64,000 bases of DNA from an uncultured Oscillospiraceae bacterium (GCA_934462925.1 CAKSIT010000005.1:62001-126000), one strand, 5' to 3'; shown: positions 43,367-52,647, counted from the stretch's first letter. Numbers and translations: made by a program. The notes: generated by a model from the sequence alone, not told the origin.

Positions 43367-44032
43367 TTAGCCCGCTGCGCTGAGGATTGTTACGAGTTCG
43401 TCGGGCAGAGGAAGTCTTGCCGTACTGCTGTCGTCGCCGTAAAGTACGGCTTCGAGCTTCTCAAGCTTTTCCGCAGAGACCTTTGTGGAATTAACGATAA
43501 TATGAGCCGTAGGCTTGATTCCCGCAGTGTTTACCTTTACAGGCGTTGTCGAGAACTCCCACGACATCGTTACTGCCTCGGGGCTGTCGTTTACGGTAGC
43601 GTTGTCGCGGCTTGAGGGCTTTGCAACAGCGTCGTATACAAGGTGTATCTTGTAGCCATGCTTTGTGCCCTCCGTGTCGCTGCCAATGAGCGTGCGGTAG
43701 CAGAAGCCGAAATGCTGTCTTTCCTGCTGCGTTGCAATTAAACCCTCCACAAGGTTGGCAGAGCCGTCGCATGCAGCAAACTCATCAGGGTAGGTATACG
43801 CCTCAATAGTGCCGCCGAATTCCTCGGTAGAAATCAGGTCGAGGTACTTTGCATTATCCGCATATAACGCAGTACCCTCCGCACCCGATGGGCTTTCGCT
43901 AACGCCTGTGAGTCCGTTCCACGCTACGCCCTCGGAGTATGTGCCAGAGCTGTCCTTGGGGTAAAGCACGCCCATGTCGACGCCTGTCTCGTAAAGCTTT
44001 TCGCCTGTCTTGTCCCATTCTAATCTAGGCAT
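43367..44032 (-). CDS. Major tail (tube) protein (221 aa)
   Basis: MPRLEWDKTGEKLYETGVDMG, the LYADNAKYLDLISTEEFGGT block and the TMSWEFSTTPV segment are those of phi13/TP901-type tube subunits. Upstream site is AAGGAGG. It lies between the connectors and chaperones, as expected for the tube monomer. Confidence 0.9.
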   Translation of the reverse strand: MPRLEWDKTGEKLYETGVDMGVLYPKDSSGTYSEGVAWNGLTGVSESPSGAEGTALYADNAKYLDLISTEEFGGTIEAYTYPDEFAACDGSANLVEGLIATQQERQHFGFCYRTLIGSDTEGTKHGYKIHLVYDAVAKPSSRDNATVNDSPEAVTMSWEFSTTPVKVNTAGIKPTAHIIVNSTKVSAEKLEKLEAVLYGDDSSTARLPLPDELVTILSAAG

Positions 44033-44044
44033 AAAATATCCTCC

Positions 44045-44356
44045 TTAAGTTGTGATTGTAAACACATCGTGGTTGAGTCCGTCCGAAACATAGTGCCTGC
44101 TGTGTCTGCACATAGGCAGCCGCGATACCGCGTTGGTTACAGCACCCTCGGGGTCATGCTCAACCACGACGAGTTCGTATGAAATATCCTGCCGATAAAC
44201 GGCGTTATCAGCATGGGTGTTTCCGATAGAAGCGCGGGAGTAAATTATAGCGGGGTATTTCAGCTTCAGCGATTCGGGAGGCTGATAGTACACCCCGCAC
44301 ACTCCCGGAATGCTTTCAAGTATCTTCTGAAGAGCCGTCCTCGTTAATCCCGCCAT
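44045..44356 (-). CDS. Tail terminator / completion protein (103 aa)
   Basis: MAGLTRTALQKILESIPG, the YQPPESLKLKYPAIIYSRA segment and the ISYELVVVEHDPEG strand are the pattern of minor tail-completion proteins that precede the tube gene. It overlaps the upstream connector gene by 41 bases. Confidence 0.7.
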   Translation of the reverse strand: MAGLTRTALQKILESIPGVCGVYYQPPESLKLKYPAIIYSRASIGNTHADNAVYRQDISYELVVVEHDPEGAVTNAVSRLPMCRHSRHYVSDGLNHDVFTITT

Positions 44357-44663
44357 TGTACAACCCTCCTATAGATAATATCAGCCTAGGGTATTGCACC
44401 TCGACTGATTCCACTTTCCATCTCGCACCCATAAACTCGATATATCGTATTGAATGAAAGTTCCCGCAGGCAAACGGGTCTGCGATTATGCTGACCTCGT
44501 TCGATACGGTAATATCTGAGTTTACCTTGTCGCCCCCCTGCATTCTTCGGGTGTTCCTTATAAGGTCGCCTGTGTAGTTCCGCTCGGTTACAAGCTCTTC
44601 CCATACGCCGGGGGACGTTTCCGCGGTTCGCACATAACCGATTTTCCCGTAGAACTTAGCCAT
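44316..44663 (-). CDS. Head closure / head-tail connector protein (115 aa)
   Basis: MAKFYGKIGYVRTAETSPGV, then VWEELVTERNYTGDLIRNTR and ISIIADP-like (VSIIADPFACGNF) segments. Conserved between capsid and tail genes in siphoviruses of Firmicutes; beta-rich as head-closure proteins are. Assigned by order and pattern. Confidence 0.7.
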   Translation of the reverse strand: MAKFYGKIGYVRTAETSPGVWEELVTERNYTGDLIRNTRRMQGGDKVNSDITVSNEVSIIADPFACGNFHSIRYIEFMGARWKVESVEVQYPRLILSIGGLYNGGINEDGSSEDT

Positions 44664-44669
44664 ATTTTA

Positions 44670-46493
44670 TCAGATATCAGAGTTGTCCGAAGCCTTGGCG
44701 GCGATGGGTTCTTCCAGCGCGATTGCCGAATATACTCTTGTCAGAGCGCCCGAGCAGCGCGTTTCGATAAGATACTTCTCCTGATTGAAGTCGATGTCGA
44801 ACTGATTGAAGCGGGTAATCTGCCCGCCCTTTGTCGCACCGATTCTATAGTCCGAAAGGTTTACGAAAATACCGAGAAGCTTCTTTGTGTCGCCGTCCTT
44901 GGTCTTTCTCGTCTTGCCCTCAAACTGTTCTGCGGTATAGATGCTGCCGACATTCAGCGCCGCGGCGAGGTCGCTCTTGCTGTCGTAGATTCTTCTGCCG
45001 TTGAGGTCTCTTGCGAGCAGCATGATGTTCAGCAGGTGCGGCGTACAGTAGAAGTCCATATTGCCGCTGCCCTTGTACTTTTCACGCGCGTAAAGCGAGG
45101 CGGTGATAACAGATTCAGCCTGAACATAGTTATCGCCGAAGTTCGCAGAGGTGTTAGTGCCCTGCAGCTCCTTCTTTGCCGCCGCAACATCAATATCGGC
45201 ATGAATCGTATACAGGTCGTCGTCATGCCAGATTGAGCGGATGTGGTCCTCGCTGATTTTCATTTCATCGCCGTCTTCTCTGCCATCGCCGACCATAATC
45301 GCCATAGCAAGCTCCTCGTTGAGGTTCTGGCGCATAACGGTGTACTGGTACTCTACTACGTCAAAGTCGGTAATATCAACGCTGTCGTCGCGGGGCATAA
45401 CGTCCTTGCGATACACGGTCTGCGGGTCGGTCGTTCTCTTAATAAGCTTGATGTTGCCTGCGTTCTTTGTCTGCTTGCCTTTTATGAAGCCGTTTGCCCT
45501 GAGGTCGTCCTGCCTGAGGTCGGCGAAGCGTGTGCGGATACGGGAAATCGGCGACTTCTCGCACTTCTGCATTACCGCGTTCACCCAGTTCATATTGCGG
45601 GTTATCATCTCGGGCGCGCCGGGTCTTACGTCCTTATAATCAGGGAACAGCTCCTCAATACCGTCAAAGCCGTGCGCCAAGCTGCCGCGCTGCTCTGCGT
45701 AAATAGCAATCGCGTCCTGAAGCGAGCCTACCGAGTTGCTCTTTGCTATGCTCAGGATGTTCTCCTCGTCGGCATGGCTCAGATAGTTCTGCTCATGTGC
45801 GTCGTTGTCGAATACGTTGTGTTTCATGTTGCCCTCCCCTGAGCCGTTGTCTTCCAGCGCCTGTGCGATAATGGCGTAAACCGCCGTCTTCTGTTCCTCG
45901 GTGAGCGTTTCCCACACATCACCTACGGTCTTCTCCTTGTTCTGCTTCTGCTCATTCTCTGCCATGTCTGCGTCCTCCTTGTCGTTGTCTGTTGTTTTGT
46001 TCTTGCGAAGCTCCTCGCCCTCGAGCGACTCCGAATGATAGAGTTCAGGTTCGCTGCCTGTGTAAATGACAGCGCCCTCCTCGCTGTCCTCGCCATGCTT
46101 TATTACGCTTTCTATGTACGCTCCGGGGTTAGCGCCCGCAAGCACAATGCTCACCTCGCGGATATCGCCGTGCATAACGTATCCACCGTTCTGCTTGAGC
46201 TTGTTTGCATAAATAGAAAGCGCGTCAACGTCACCGTGCAGGACGAGGTTTTTTGCAAGCCGTCCCTTTTCGCTGTCGTTAAACGCGCCGTAAATATAAA
46301 CGCCCTCGTCACGGTTTTCAAGCAGACCGTGACCGATAACGTTGCCCGGGTCGTTGTGCGAGTGGTTCCAGACAAGCGGAACAGTTTTGCCGTCGTTGTC
46401 CTTGAACGCGTCACGCATTATCGTGCGGCCATCCGAGCAGCGGATGTTGTTCCGCGTCGCCCAGCCGCAGAAATCATAAGTTTCTGTTGGCAT
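44670..46493 (-). CDS. HK97-type prohead protease / scaffold / major capsid fusion (607 aa)
   Basis: Residues 1-140 resemble the S78 prohead protease (FKDNDGKTVPLVWNHSHN, then VLHGDVDALSIYANKL and IREVSIVLAGANPGAYI). Residues 150-220 are a charged scaffold-like linker. The rest is an HK97-fold capsid (EELFPDYKDVRPGAPEMITR, MPRDDSVDITDFDVVEYQ, ending RCSGALTRVYSAIALEEP). Two in-frame internal ATGs have strong ribosome sites: 45965 (AAGGAGG; 431 aa, scaffold plus capsid) and 45827 (GGGGAGG; 385 aa, capsid alone). The protein may be both a fusion and a nested gene. Confidence 0.85.
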   Translation of the reverse strand: MPTETYDFCGWATRNNIRCSDGRTIMRDAFKDNDGKTVPLVWNHSHNDPGNVIGHGLLENRDEGVYIYGAFNDSEKGRLAKNLVLHGDVDALSIYANKLKQNGGYVMHGDIREVSIVLAGANPGAYIESVIKHGEDSEEGAVIYTGSEPELYHSESLEGEELRKNKTTDNDKEDADMAENEQKQNKEKTVGDVWETLTEEQKTAVYAIIAQALEDNGSGEGNMKHNVFDNDAHEQNYLSHADEENILSIAKSNSVGSLQDAIAIYAEQRGSLAHGFDGIEELFPDYKDVRPGAPEMITRNMNWVNAVMQKCEKSPISRIRTRFADLRQDDLRANGFIKGKQTKNAGNIKLIKRTTDPQTVYRKDVMPRDDSVDITDFDVVEYQYTVMRQNLNEELAMAIMVGDGREDGDEMKISEDHIRSIWHDDDLYTIHADIDVAAAKKELQGTNTSANFGDNYVQAESVITASLYAREKYKGSGNMDFYCTPHLLNIMLLARDLNGRRIYDSKSDLAAALNVGSIYTAEQFEGKTRKTKDGDTKKLLGIFVNLSDYRIGATKGGQITRFNQFDIDFNQEKYLIETRCSGALTRVYSAIALEEPIAAKASDNSDI

Positions 46494-47742
46494 TTTGAAT
46501 CATCTCCTTTATGTCGGATGGTATTTCCGACGAAGCGCCCTTTTCGGCGTCTGATTTGCCGGTTGGCTGTGTTATGTTGCTGTTTACAAGCTTGTCCGCT
46601 TTCGGGTCGTTCGAGGGCTTCATTCCGATAGCCTGCCGTATCTCGTTCGAGGTCATTATCTCGTTTCTTGTGAACTTATCCGCTATCTCAGCGACATTTG
46701 CCACCGGTACAAGTTCAAACGGGTCGCGGAAGTACTTGATAGATTGTCCCTGCGCCCTTGCAGTCTTTGTCAGGAATTTTCGCCGCATTTCATCGGCGAT
46801 GGCGTCGAGTATAGGCTTGACAGTACGATTGTTGTAGTTCAGCATGGTTCTGTCGTCCGCCGTATCGTCCAGAATCGCCTGTGTTATACCCAACTGGCTG
46901 TATAGCATACTCGTCAGATATTGTATCTGAGGCATAAGCTGGTTTTCAACCGCACGATTGAGCTGTGTTACTCGTTCCGTACCGTCAGTATACGCAATGC
47001 CGTATTTCGACCCTGCAAGCTGGTCTTCTATCTCTTTCCTCCGCTCCTCCGCCTGCTTTTTGCGTGCTTCCGAGCGAATAACGTAGGGCAGCTGGACAAT
47101 GAGGTCGAGCTTGCCCGAGTTTGTCGCCTCGTCGACTCCGTCGAGAAGAGTCAGCTTTCTCAGCAGGCGCTGAAGCGTAGAGTTCGGCTCGTTCATCACG
47201 GCGTAAAACGGGTTTTCAACGATAGCCACCGCCGACTTCGGCAGCAGAATATCCTCCTTGTTCCCGCTCCGCTCGTTGTAAACGTTTACCCTTACGTGCT
47301 GCGGATACCAGTCGACTATCTTACCCGTTCTCATGCTATAGATGCTTGTGGGAATCGTCTGCCATGGGTCGCGTTCGGTTTCCACCGGAACGATAGCAAT
47401 GCACCCCTCGTCCAGCATGGACATAACCACGTCCTGCATGAATGCGCGCCCGGTCTGGTCCGAGTTTGCTTCCAGAGTCAGGCAGCTGTTCAACCCCGAG
47501 TTCATATCACAAAGATACTTTCCGCTCTCGTCCAGTCTCACATGACGAATATCAACCGCAGAGACGTCAAGCGCTATGCGGTTGTATACCGAAGTTACTA
47601 TCGAACGCTCGTTTCCCCTGCTGAACCTAGGTCTGTCAGGTCTGAACATATACCCCGTCCCGACATTTGTTGTGAAAGTGGGGTCTTTGTTTCGGAATAC
47701 ATTCCAAGCATTCTTTATTCGGCTTAAGAAATTGTTTTCCAT
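46474..47742 (-). CDS. Portal protein (422 aa)
   Basis: MENNFLSRIKNAWNVFRNKD, the YNRIALDVSAVDIRHVRLDE and MLDEGCIAIVPVE segments and the long helix near QYLTSMLYSQLGITQAIL fit HK97-type portals. Dodecameric portal at the capsid vertex. GGAGGATTTCAAAATG gives the start. The stop overlaps the protease-capsid start by 20 bases. Confidence 0.92.
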   Translation of the reverse strand: MENNFLSRIKNAWNVFRNKDPTFTTNVGTGYMFRPDRPRFSRGNERSIVTSVYNRIALDVSAVDIRHVRLDESGKYLCDMNSGLNSCLTLEANSDQTGRAFMQDVVMSMLDEGCIAIVPVETERDPWQTIPTSIYSMRTGKIVDWYPQHVRVNVYNERSGNKEDILLPKSAVAIVENPFYAVMNEPNSTLQRLLRKLTLLDGVDEATNSGKLDLIVQLPYVIRSEARKKQAEERRKEIEDQLAGSKYGIAYTDGTERVTQLNRAVENQLMPQIQYLTSMLYSQLGITQAILDDTADDRTMLNYNNRTVKPILDAIADEMRRKFLTKTARAQGQSIKYFRDPFELVPVANVAEIADKFTRNEIMTSNEIRQAIGMKPSNDPKADKLVNSNITQPTGKSDAEKGASSEIPSDIKEMIQNANRNL

Positions 47743-47756
47743 TTTGAAATCCTCCG

Positions 47757-48335
47757 TTAATAGGTCTGACGATATCGCGCACCGCCATCAAGCTTCTTCC
47801 ACGGGTGCGTCAGCTCGAATATAACGCTTCCGATTGCGCTCATTGCTATCCTTCCGACTTTGTTGAGCTCTTCTTTTATGTCCACGTCGTGGAGCGTAAG
47901 CGCTGCCATTGCAGTCGCGCCCGCAATGCTTATTCCCGCGGCCGCAGATACCGCCGCGATTGCTTTTTTTAACGTCTTCCGATTACGCTCGCGTTCGCTC
48001 TTAACAAGACTGAGTCTTACAGCGTCAGGGTCGTTATCAATATCAGGATTGCCGTTCGCTTTTTCCCTGTCCATCATGTAGTCGATTTTAAGGCGGTCGT
48101 AATCTTCGCTCAATCTTCTTTGAGCAGCTTTCACCTTGCCTCTTTTCGCCCTCATCTCCGCTCTGTTTCCACTCGCTTCCGCGTTCTTATAATTTCGCGC
48201 AGCCTTATAGTATTTTGCTTCGGACTGCCTGTAACGCTTCAGCCCCTCCTGCGTATACGAGCCGTCTGCATTCTGGTAACGCCGCACACCCCACCGCATT
48301 CCGAGAATGCCGTGGTGATAAAGCTCATTATTCAT
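47757..48335 (-). CDS. Tagged phage protein A: NELYHHGILGMRWG N-terminus plus basic/membrane domain (192 aa)
   Basis: It opens with the shared tag (NELYHHGILGMRWGVRRYQN at 3-22, then DGSYT). A very basic helical stretch (about 30-100) is followed by a hydrophobic region (KAIAAVSAAAGISIAGATAMAALTL split around residues 122-146) and a short end. It lies between portal and terminase. Tag-bearing proteins occur in many clostridial phages without a known role; packaging into the virion is my inference. Confidence 0.7.
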   Translation of the reverse strand: MNNELYHHGILGMRWGVRRYQNADGSYTQEGLKRYRQSEAKYYKAARNYKNAEASGNRAEMRAKRGKVKAAQRRLSEDYDRLKIDYMMDREKANGNPDIDNDPDAVRLSLVKSERERNRKTLKKAIAAVSAAAGISIAGATAMAALTLHDVDIKEELNKVGRIAMSAIGSVIFELTHPWKKLDGGARYRQTY

Positions 48336-48351
48336 GTTGAAATCCTCTTTC

Positions 48352-48813
48352 TCAACGTGCCTTTTCTTCCAGAATTCCGTTCATGATTTGCCTGTCGATT
48401 ACCGACTGGTATTCTTTTCGACTCTTTAGAACGCCGAGGGGCGTATTCATAATTTCTTTATGGGCAGCCAAGTATGACTTTGCAGCCTGTGCGCAGCTCT
48501 TTACTTTTTCCGTTGCCATAGCGATTTCTGCAAGACGAAACTCTCTGACATCATCTATGTGATAGTCCATATACCCCATTTTGTCCCGAAATTGCTCATC
48601 ACTCATTTCAGAATATTCTTTTGCCCGCTGCTTGTTCAGGTCGCTCTCACCCATGCTTCCTCGGGCATACCTTTTTGTTTTGTCGAGGTAATAATCATGA
48701 AGCTTTCCATAATGCTTCTTTCCAGCTTCAGTAAGCGTTCCATTCTTGTTCTGATACCTGCGTATACCCCACTTCATTCCAAGAATACCGTGGTGATAAA
48801 GTTCATTGCGCAT
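48352..48813 (-). CDS. Tagged phage protein B (153 aa)
   Basis: MRNELYHHGILGMKWGIRRY, then QNKNGTLTEAGKKHYGKLHD. The remainder is a charged helical domain ending LGVLKSRKEYQSVIDRQIMN. The last block resembles that of protein C (LPVGQLKSDKEYKEFIRKHG), so B and C are full-length paralogues. Ribosome site AAAGGAGG. Confidence 0.7.
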   Translation of the reverse strand: MRNELYHHGILGMKWGIRRYQNKNGTLTEAGKKHYGKLHDYYLDKTKRYARGSMGESDLNKQRAKEYSEMSDEQFRDKMGYMDYHIDDVREFRLAEIAMATEKVKSCAQAAKSYLAAHKEIMNTPLGVLKSRKEYQSVIDRQIMNGILEEKAR

Positions 48814-48835
48814 TTTGAATCCTCCTTTCGTTCAA

Positions 48836-49303
48836 TCAGCAGAGTATTCCTAAAAATACACTACCACCGTGCTTCCTGATAAATTCTTTATATTCTTTGT
48901 CGCTCTTTAGCTGCCCGACGGGCAGCTTCATAAGTTCCTTTTGAACCTTTATATATGTTTCTGCACGCTTACGCCAATCTCGATACAATTGTTCTTCTTC
49001 GGCTATATATGCCCGACGTTGCGTATCTGTTATGGCTGAAGGTTCGGGTGTGCTCTCATGGTTCACGTATTTCTCCCAGAATTCACGGTTGGACATTTTC
49101 TGAAGCTTTTCTATTTTCTGCTCATGCTCCTGCTCCCAAGCAGGATTCCACTTTGCTTCGCGTTTTACTTTGTTAAGGTATTTTTGGTGAAGTCTGCCGT
49201 AACGCATCTTTCCGGCTCTCGTCAGCGTTCCATCCCTGTTCTGATAGCGTCTGACGCCCCACTTCATTCCGAGAATGCCAGAATGTGCGAGTTCGCTGCT
49301 CAT
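48836..49303 (-). CDS. Tagged phage protein C (155 aa)
   Basis: MSSELAHSGILGMKWGVRRY, then QNRDGTLTRAGKMRYGRLHQ. Helical and charged; C-terminal GQLKSDKEYKEFIRKHGGSV parallels protein B. It sits directly after the large terminase gene (16-bp gap). AAAAGGAGG upstream. Function unknown. Confidence 0.7.
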   Translation of the reverse strand: MSSELAHSGILGMKWGVRRYQNRDGTLTRAGKMRYGRLHQKYLNKVKREAKWNPAWEQEHEQKIEKLQKMSNREFWEKYVNHESTPEPSAITDTQRRAYIAEEEQLYRDWRKRAETYIKVQKELMKLPVGQLKSDKEYKEFIRKHGGSVFLGILC

Positions 49304-49318
49304 TTTGAAATCCTCCTT

Positions 49319-51070
49319 TTATTCAAACGCGTCCTTGTTCCGCTTATAAGCGACGAACGCGTCCATCATTGCCGACACCGGATCTATCTTTGCCTCGTGT
49401 CGTCTTTTCAATAACTTTCTGTTGCCGTTGGTGTCCTCCATAGTTATGCAGTTGCCCATGGCATAGGACATCAGTTCTTCGTCAAACAGAAGCATTCTCT
49501 CCTCGGCAAGTTTCTTCAGCTCGCCGAGCGGAACGCTTTCCGTTCTTGCACCCTGTATGACCTTGTCGACGCCAAACGGGCTGTTTTCACGAACCCAGCG
49601 TTCAACAAAGGTCTTTGCATTATAGGGGTCGTAACCGAATGCCCTGACGTCGTATCCGCGAGAAATAATGTGTGCGTCAAGGTCGTCGTACACCTCGTCA
49701 AGGTCGAGTACGACTCCCTCGTTTACAATAAGACTTCCCTCCTCCATAAATTCTTCGTATTTTGCTCTCATTGCGCTCGGAAGCTTCATCAGCGTATGCG
49801 AAGAAATATAGTTCCTCGTCTTCACTCCGAACTCGCCGTTCGCCAAAGGAAACAGAAACGTGAATGCGCAGAAATCGTCGCCCTGTGAAAGGTCTCCTCC
49901 CATAGCGCACGCCATCTGCCAGAAATCACGCTTCCTGTGCGTAAGCGTTTCGTCGTAGGTGAAGAAATAGGTATATCCCTCCATCGCTAGTCCGAAGCGC
50001 TTGGCAAGAATATCATTGCGCGCGGCGGGAGATTTCTCCGCCCTCTCAACCTCAAGCTGGTAGGTTTCATAGCTGACTGTCTTGCCAAGGTTCGGGTTCG
50101 CCTTTATCCACATCTCGGGGTCGCCCACCTCGTCAACATTGTCAAGCTTATACCAGAAGATAGACACGTGCGGGTTTATGTACTCACCGTTAAGTATCTT
50201 CATCAGCTCCATTTTGATGGAGTCGCCAACTCCGTTCCTGACAGTACCTTCAGAGCTTATTGCAAAGATGATGTAGTCGTCGTTTTTTGACGCACCCTGT
50301 TCAAGCGCGCCGATAACGTCCTCTCGCACATCACCCGAAAGCCACTCGTCCACCGAATTTATCCTGCCGTTAAGTCCCTGCAGCTTGTCTATGCTCATCG
50401 GGCGTATTTCAAGCAGTGAGCCGGTCAGAAAGTTTTCGATACCCTTTTTTGTTGAAACAAGCTTCGAGCGGTTCATAGGCGAACCTGATGTGTTGCGTAT
50501 CGAACCCTCTGTCAAAAACTTAAACAGCGGCCCTCTTGCCCTTGCTATCGCAGTCTTGATAGGCGCAAGCACCTCCTCTGATTGCTTCATAGTAGGGCTT
50601 GTCGCCACCTGATGCGTGGTAGTCGGGTCGATGTTCAGAAAATAATTGTGATTCGCCGAAACATATACCGATTTTGCCGCACCTCGTGCCACGATTATGT
50701 ATTGCTTGTTGATAAGCCGTTTTTTTATCCGCTTTGTTACGTATCGCCCGCCATGTCCGTCTTTGTATGGCTTGTATACGCTTCGCTCAACGAAATAGTA
50801 CCAGCCGTACACCTGCTCCGCCCACAGCTTGAAGCTGTCCAGCAGGTGCATAGGCGAGCCGTCTGTAAGCGTAAGTTCACCCTCGCAGAACTTTATCCAC
50901 CCCTCGATTGCATTGTCGTCATAATATACGCCGGGATTTGCGATAAGGTCGTCGATTCGGTTCATCTCCAGTCCTATCTCTTTACAAATAGGTATCTCGC
51001 CGCGCAGCACGGCGTTTCTGAATTCGCCATAATATCGCGGAACAGCAGTATTTGAAAGCGCCACGCGCAT
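49319..51070 (-). CDS. Terminase large subunit (583 aa)
   Basis: The DNA-packaging motor. The ATPase part has a variant Walker A, IIVARGAAKSVYVS, and Walker B INSVDEWLSG. The nuclease part begins near MGGDLSQGDDFCAF and ends with HEAKIDPVSAMMDAFVAYKR, the conserved acidic C-terminus. ATG 51070 (MRVALSNTAVPRYY) has GGGGGTG upstream. Confidence 0.93.
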   Translation of the reverse strand: MRVALSNTAVPRYYGEFRNAVLRGEIPICKEIGLEMNRIDDLIANPGVYYDDNAIEGWIKFCEGELTLTDGSPMHLLDSFKLWAEQVYGWYYFVERSVYKPYKDGHGGRYVTKRIKKRLINKQYIIVARGAAKSVYVSANHNYFLNIDPTTTHQVATSPTMKQSEEVLAPIKTAIARARGPLFKFLTEGSIRNTSGSPMNRSKLVSTKKGIENFLTGSLLEIRPMSIDKLQGLNGRINSVDEWLSGDVREDVIGALEQGASKNDDYIIFAISSEGTVRNGVGDSIKMELMKILNGEYINPHVSIFWYKLDNVDEVGDPEMWIKANPNLGKTVSYETYQLEVERAEKSPAARNDILAKRFGLAMEGYTYFFTYDETLTHRKRDFWQMACAMGGDLSQGDDFCAFTFLFPLANGEFGVKTRNYISSHTLMKLPSAMRAKYEEFMEEGSLIVNEGVVLDLDEVYDDLDAHIISRGYDVRAFGYDPYNAKTFVERWVRENSPFGVDKVIQGARTESVPLGELKKLAEERMLLFDEELMSYAMGNCITMEDTNGNRKLLKRRHEAKIDPVSAMMDAFVAYKRNKDAFE

Positions 51071-51105
51071 CACCCCCTTTTTTGCAAAAAATATCCTCCC
51101 GTAGA

Positions 51106-51134
51106 TTGACATTTTCCGCATTCTATGCTATAAT
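51106..51134 (+). promoter_or_regulatory. Perfect sigma-70-type promoter of the + strand cargo operon
   Basis: TTGACA (51106-51111), exactly 17 bp, TATAAT (51129-51134). It lies between two divergent genes and points away from the late operon, so the cargo can be expressed in the lysogen. Confidence 0.88.
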
Positions 51135-51177
51135 ACAATAAGATACGGTAAATATCAGCTATGGGAGGTAAAAGATT

Positions 51178-52152
51178 GTGAACGATACGGAATACAGCCC
51201 AGAACAGGACGGTTACGTTTCAGACCCGACAGAATATCTGTCAGCCGATAACGAGTACCGGAATTTCTTTGCAAGGAAACTCAACATTGACCTCGACCGC
51301 ATAAAGTCAATGCTCCTGACAGCACCGTCTTTCGTAGCGGCAGTCAAGGCGAGTATTCCCCGCCGTGAACTCCGTGCGGTGTTGACACCGTTTCAAAAAA
51401 ATCGTTTGCGCGAACGTGCAGTAGAAATGTGTGTTGATAAAAAAGGCAGGCTTCTTGCTGTTCTGAGAAACACACAAAATGGTCAGTGGGCAGGTCACAT
51501 AGAGCTTAAGGAGGTACTGACGACTCCAGACCTTTCGGATGCCCTAACGAATTATGCCATGCAAATGCAGCTGGCACAAATAACCGAACAGCTTCAGGAA
51601 ATACAGAAGACGGTTAAAGAAATACTTCGCGGTCAGGAAAACGACCGCCTCGCGGAAGCTTATGCCTGCCGACAAAATCTGCTAACCGCTGCCACAATTT
51701 CCAACCCCGCTCTTAAATATCAAGCTCTGATACACCTCGCTCAATCCTCGGAAACCGCCAGACAAAAACTCATGCTCAGCCAGAAAGAAACCCTCGCTTT
51801 CATAGAAAATCAGCCCGAAGACCTCATAGGCAAAATTCTGAAAGGAGCTTCGCCCGCAAAGATAGAGGAAGCCATGGACAAGCTTTGCATCGGACTGGAC
51901 GCCCTTAATTTAGTATCCACGACAGAAGCCATAGCATACATGGAAATGGACGAACCGGAAGCCGCCGCCAGAAGTCTTACGGTTTATTCCGAATATCTCA
52001 GCAATTCATATGCCAAACCCAAAATGGTTGAACTGCTTGACCTGAACACCGGGCGTCCCGACAGCTACTGGTCGGAAAAACTGAATGGTATCAGGGAAAA
52101 TATCGCTTCCCTGCCTTGTTATGATATAATCAGCCTGCCGAAAGGAGAATAA
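51178..52152 (+). CDS. Cargo (moron) protein of unknown function (324 aa)
   Basis: The start is GTG with GGGAGG seven bases upstream. The sequence is largely helical and soluble. The N-terminus is acidic (YSPEQDGYVSDPTEYLS), a centre block is VDKKGRLLAVLRNTQNGQWA, and a likely coiled coil follows (ITEQLQEIQKTVKEILRG, about 134-151), then helical repeats. No family is recognised. Opposite orientation to surrounding genes and its own promoter mark it as lysogenic cargo, a place where superinfection-exclusion or anti-phage genes are often found. Confidence 0.75.
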   Translation: MNDTEYSPEQDGYVSDPTEYLSADNEYRNFFARKLNIDLDRIKSMLLTAPSFVAAVKASIPRRELRAVLTPFQKNRLRERAVEMCVDKKGRLLAVLRNTQNGQWAGHIELKEVLTTPDLSDALTNYAMQMQLAQITEQLQEIQKTVKEILRGQENDRLAEAYACRQNLLTAATISNPALKYQALIHLAQSSETARQKLMLSQKETLAFIENQPEDLIGKILKGASPAKIEEAMDKLCIGLDALNLVSTTEAIAYMEMDEPEAAARSLTVYSEYLSNSYAKPKMVELLDLNTGRPDSYWSEKLNGIRENIASLPCYDIISLPKGE

Positions 52153-52154
52153 TA

Positions 52155-52340
52155 ATGGAAGAAAGAACCTGTAAGAAATGCGGAGCTAATCTGCCCGAGG
52201 GGTACGAGTACGACCTGTGCCAGCATTGTATGGGCAAAAAGGGGTATAAGATAAGAAAAATAGGCATTGCTGTAGTAGGCGGGCTTGTAACTGTCGGCGG
52301 AATAGCGCTCACAGTAATAAAGAAATCCACAGGAAAATAA
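52155..52340 (+). CDS. Zinc-ribbon membrane protein, partner of the cargo gene (61 aa)
   Basis: CKKCGANLPEGYEYDLCQHC (6-25) is a four-Cys zinc ribbon. A basic linker and one membrane segment (IGIAVVGGLVTVGGIALTVI, about 37-56) follow. AAAGGAG is placed well, and only two bases separate it from the previous stop, so the two products are made together. It could anchor the 324-aa partner at the membrane (inference). Confidence 0.75.
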   Translation: MEERTCKKCGANLPEGYEYDLCQHCMGKKGYKIRKIGIAVVGGLVTVGGIALTVIKKSTGK

Positions 52341-52398
52341 TAGCCCATTTTTTGTCAAAAGAGAAAAGCCCTTGCTAAAGAGCTTCCCTCGTTTTAAG

Positions 52399-52647
52399 TC
52401 AGTTATGGTTTTTCTTATGGTTGTGAATACAATCCTCGACTTTCGGAATAACAATCCTATCGACAAACACTCCGATTGCCGCACCTGCAGTTACCGCCGC
52501 TATCAACCAGACACTTCCGTGTACCGTGTTAAGGCGGAAGTGCTCAAAGCCATCATCACGACGATATTGACACCGCATAATTTGCCCGTTGTGTTCCCGT
52601 ATAACTTGCTCAATAGCGTCAAGGATTTTTTCGCGTTTGTTTTCCAT
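52399..52647 (-). CDS. Small membrane protein (82 aa)
   Basis: ATG 52647 (MENKREKILDAIEQVIREHN) has AAAGGAGG upstream. A helical soluble start is followed by one membrane segment (SVWLIAAVTAGAAIGVFVD) and a histidine/lysine-rich end. Function unknown. It is last in the packaging-side run before the cargo operon. Confidence 0.6.
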   Translation of the reverse strand: MENKREKILDAIEQVIREHNGQIMRCQYRRDDGFEHFRLNTVHGSVWLIAAVTAGAAIGVFVDRIVIPKVEDCIHNHKKNHN

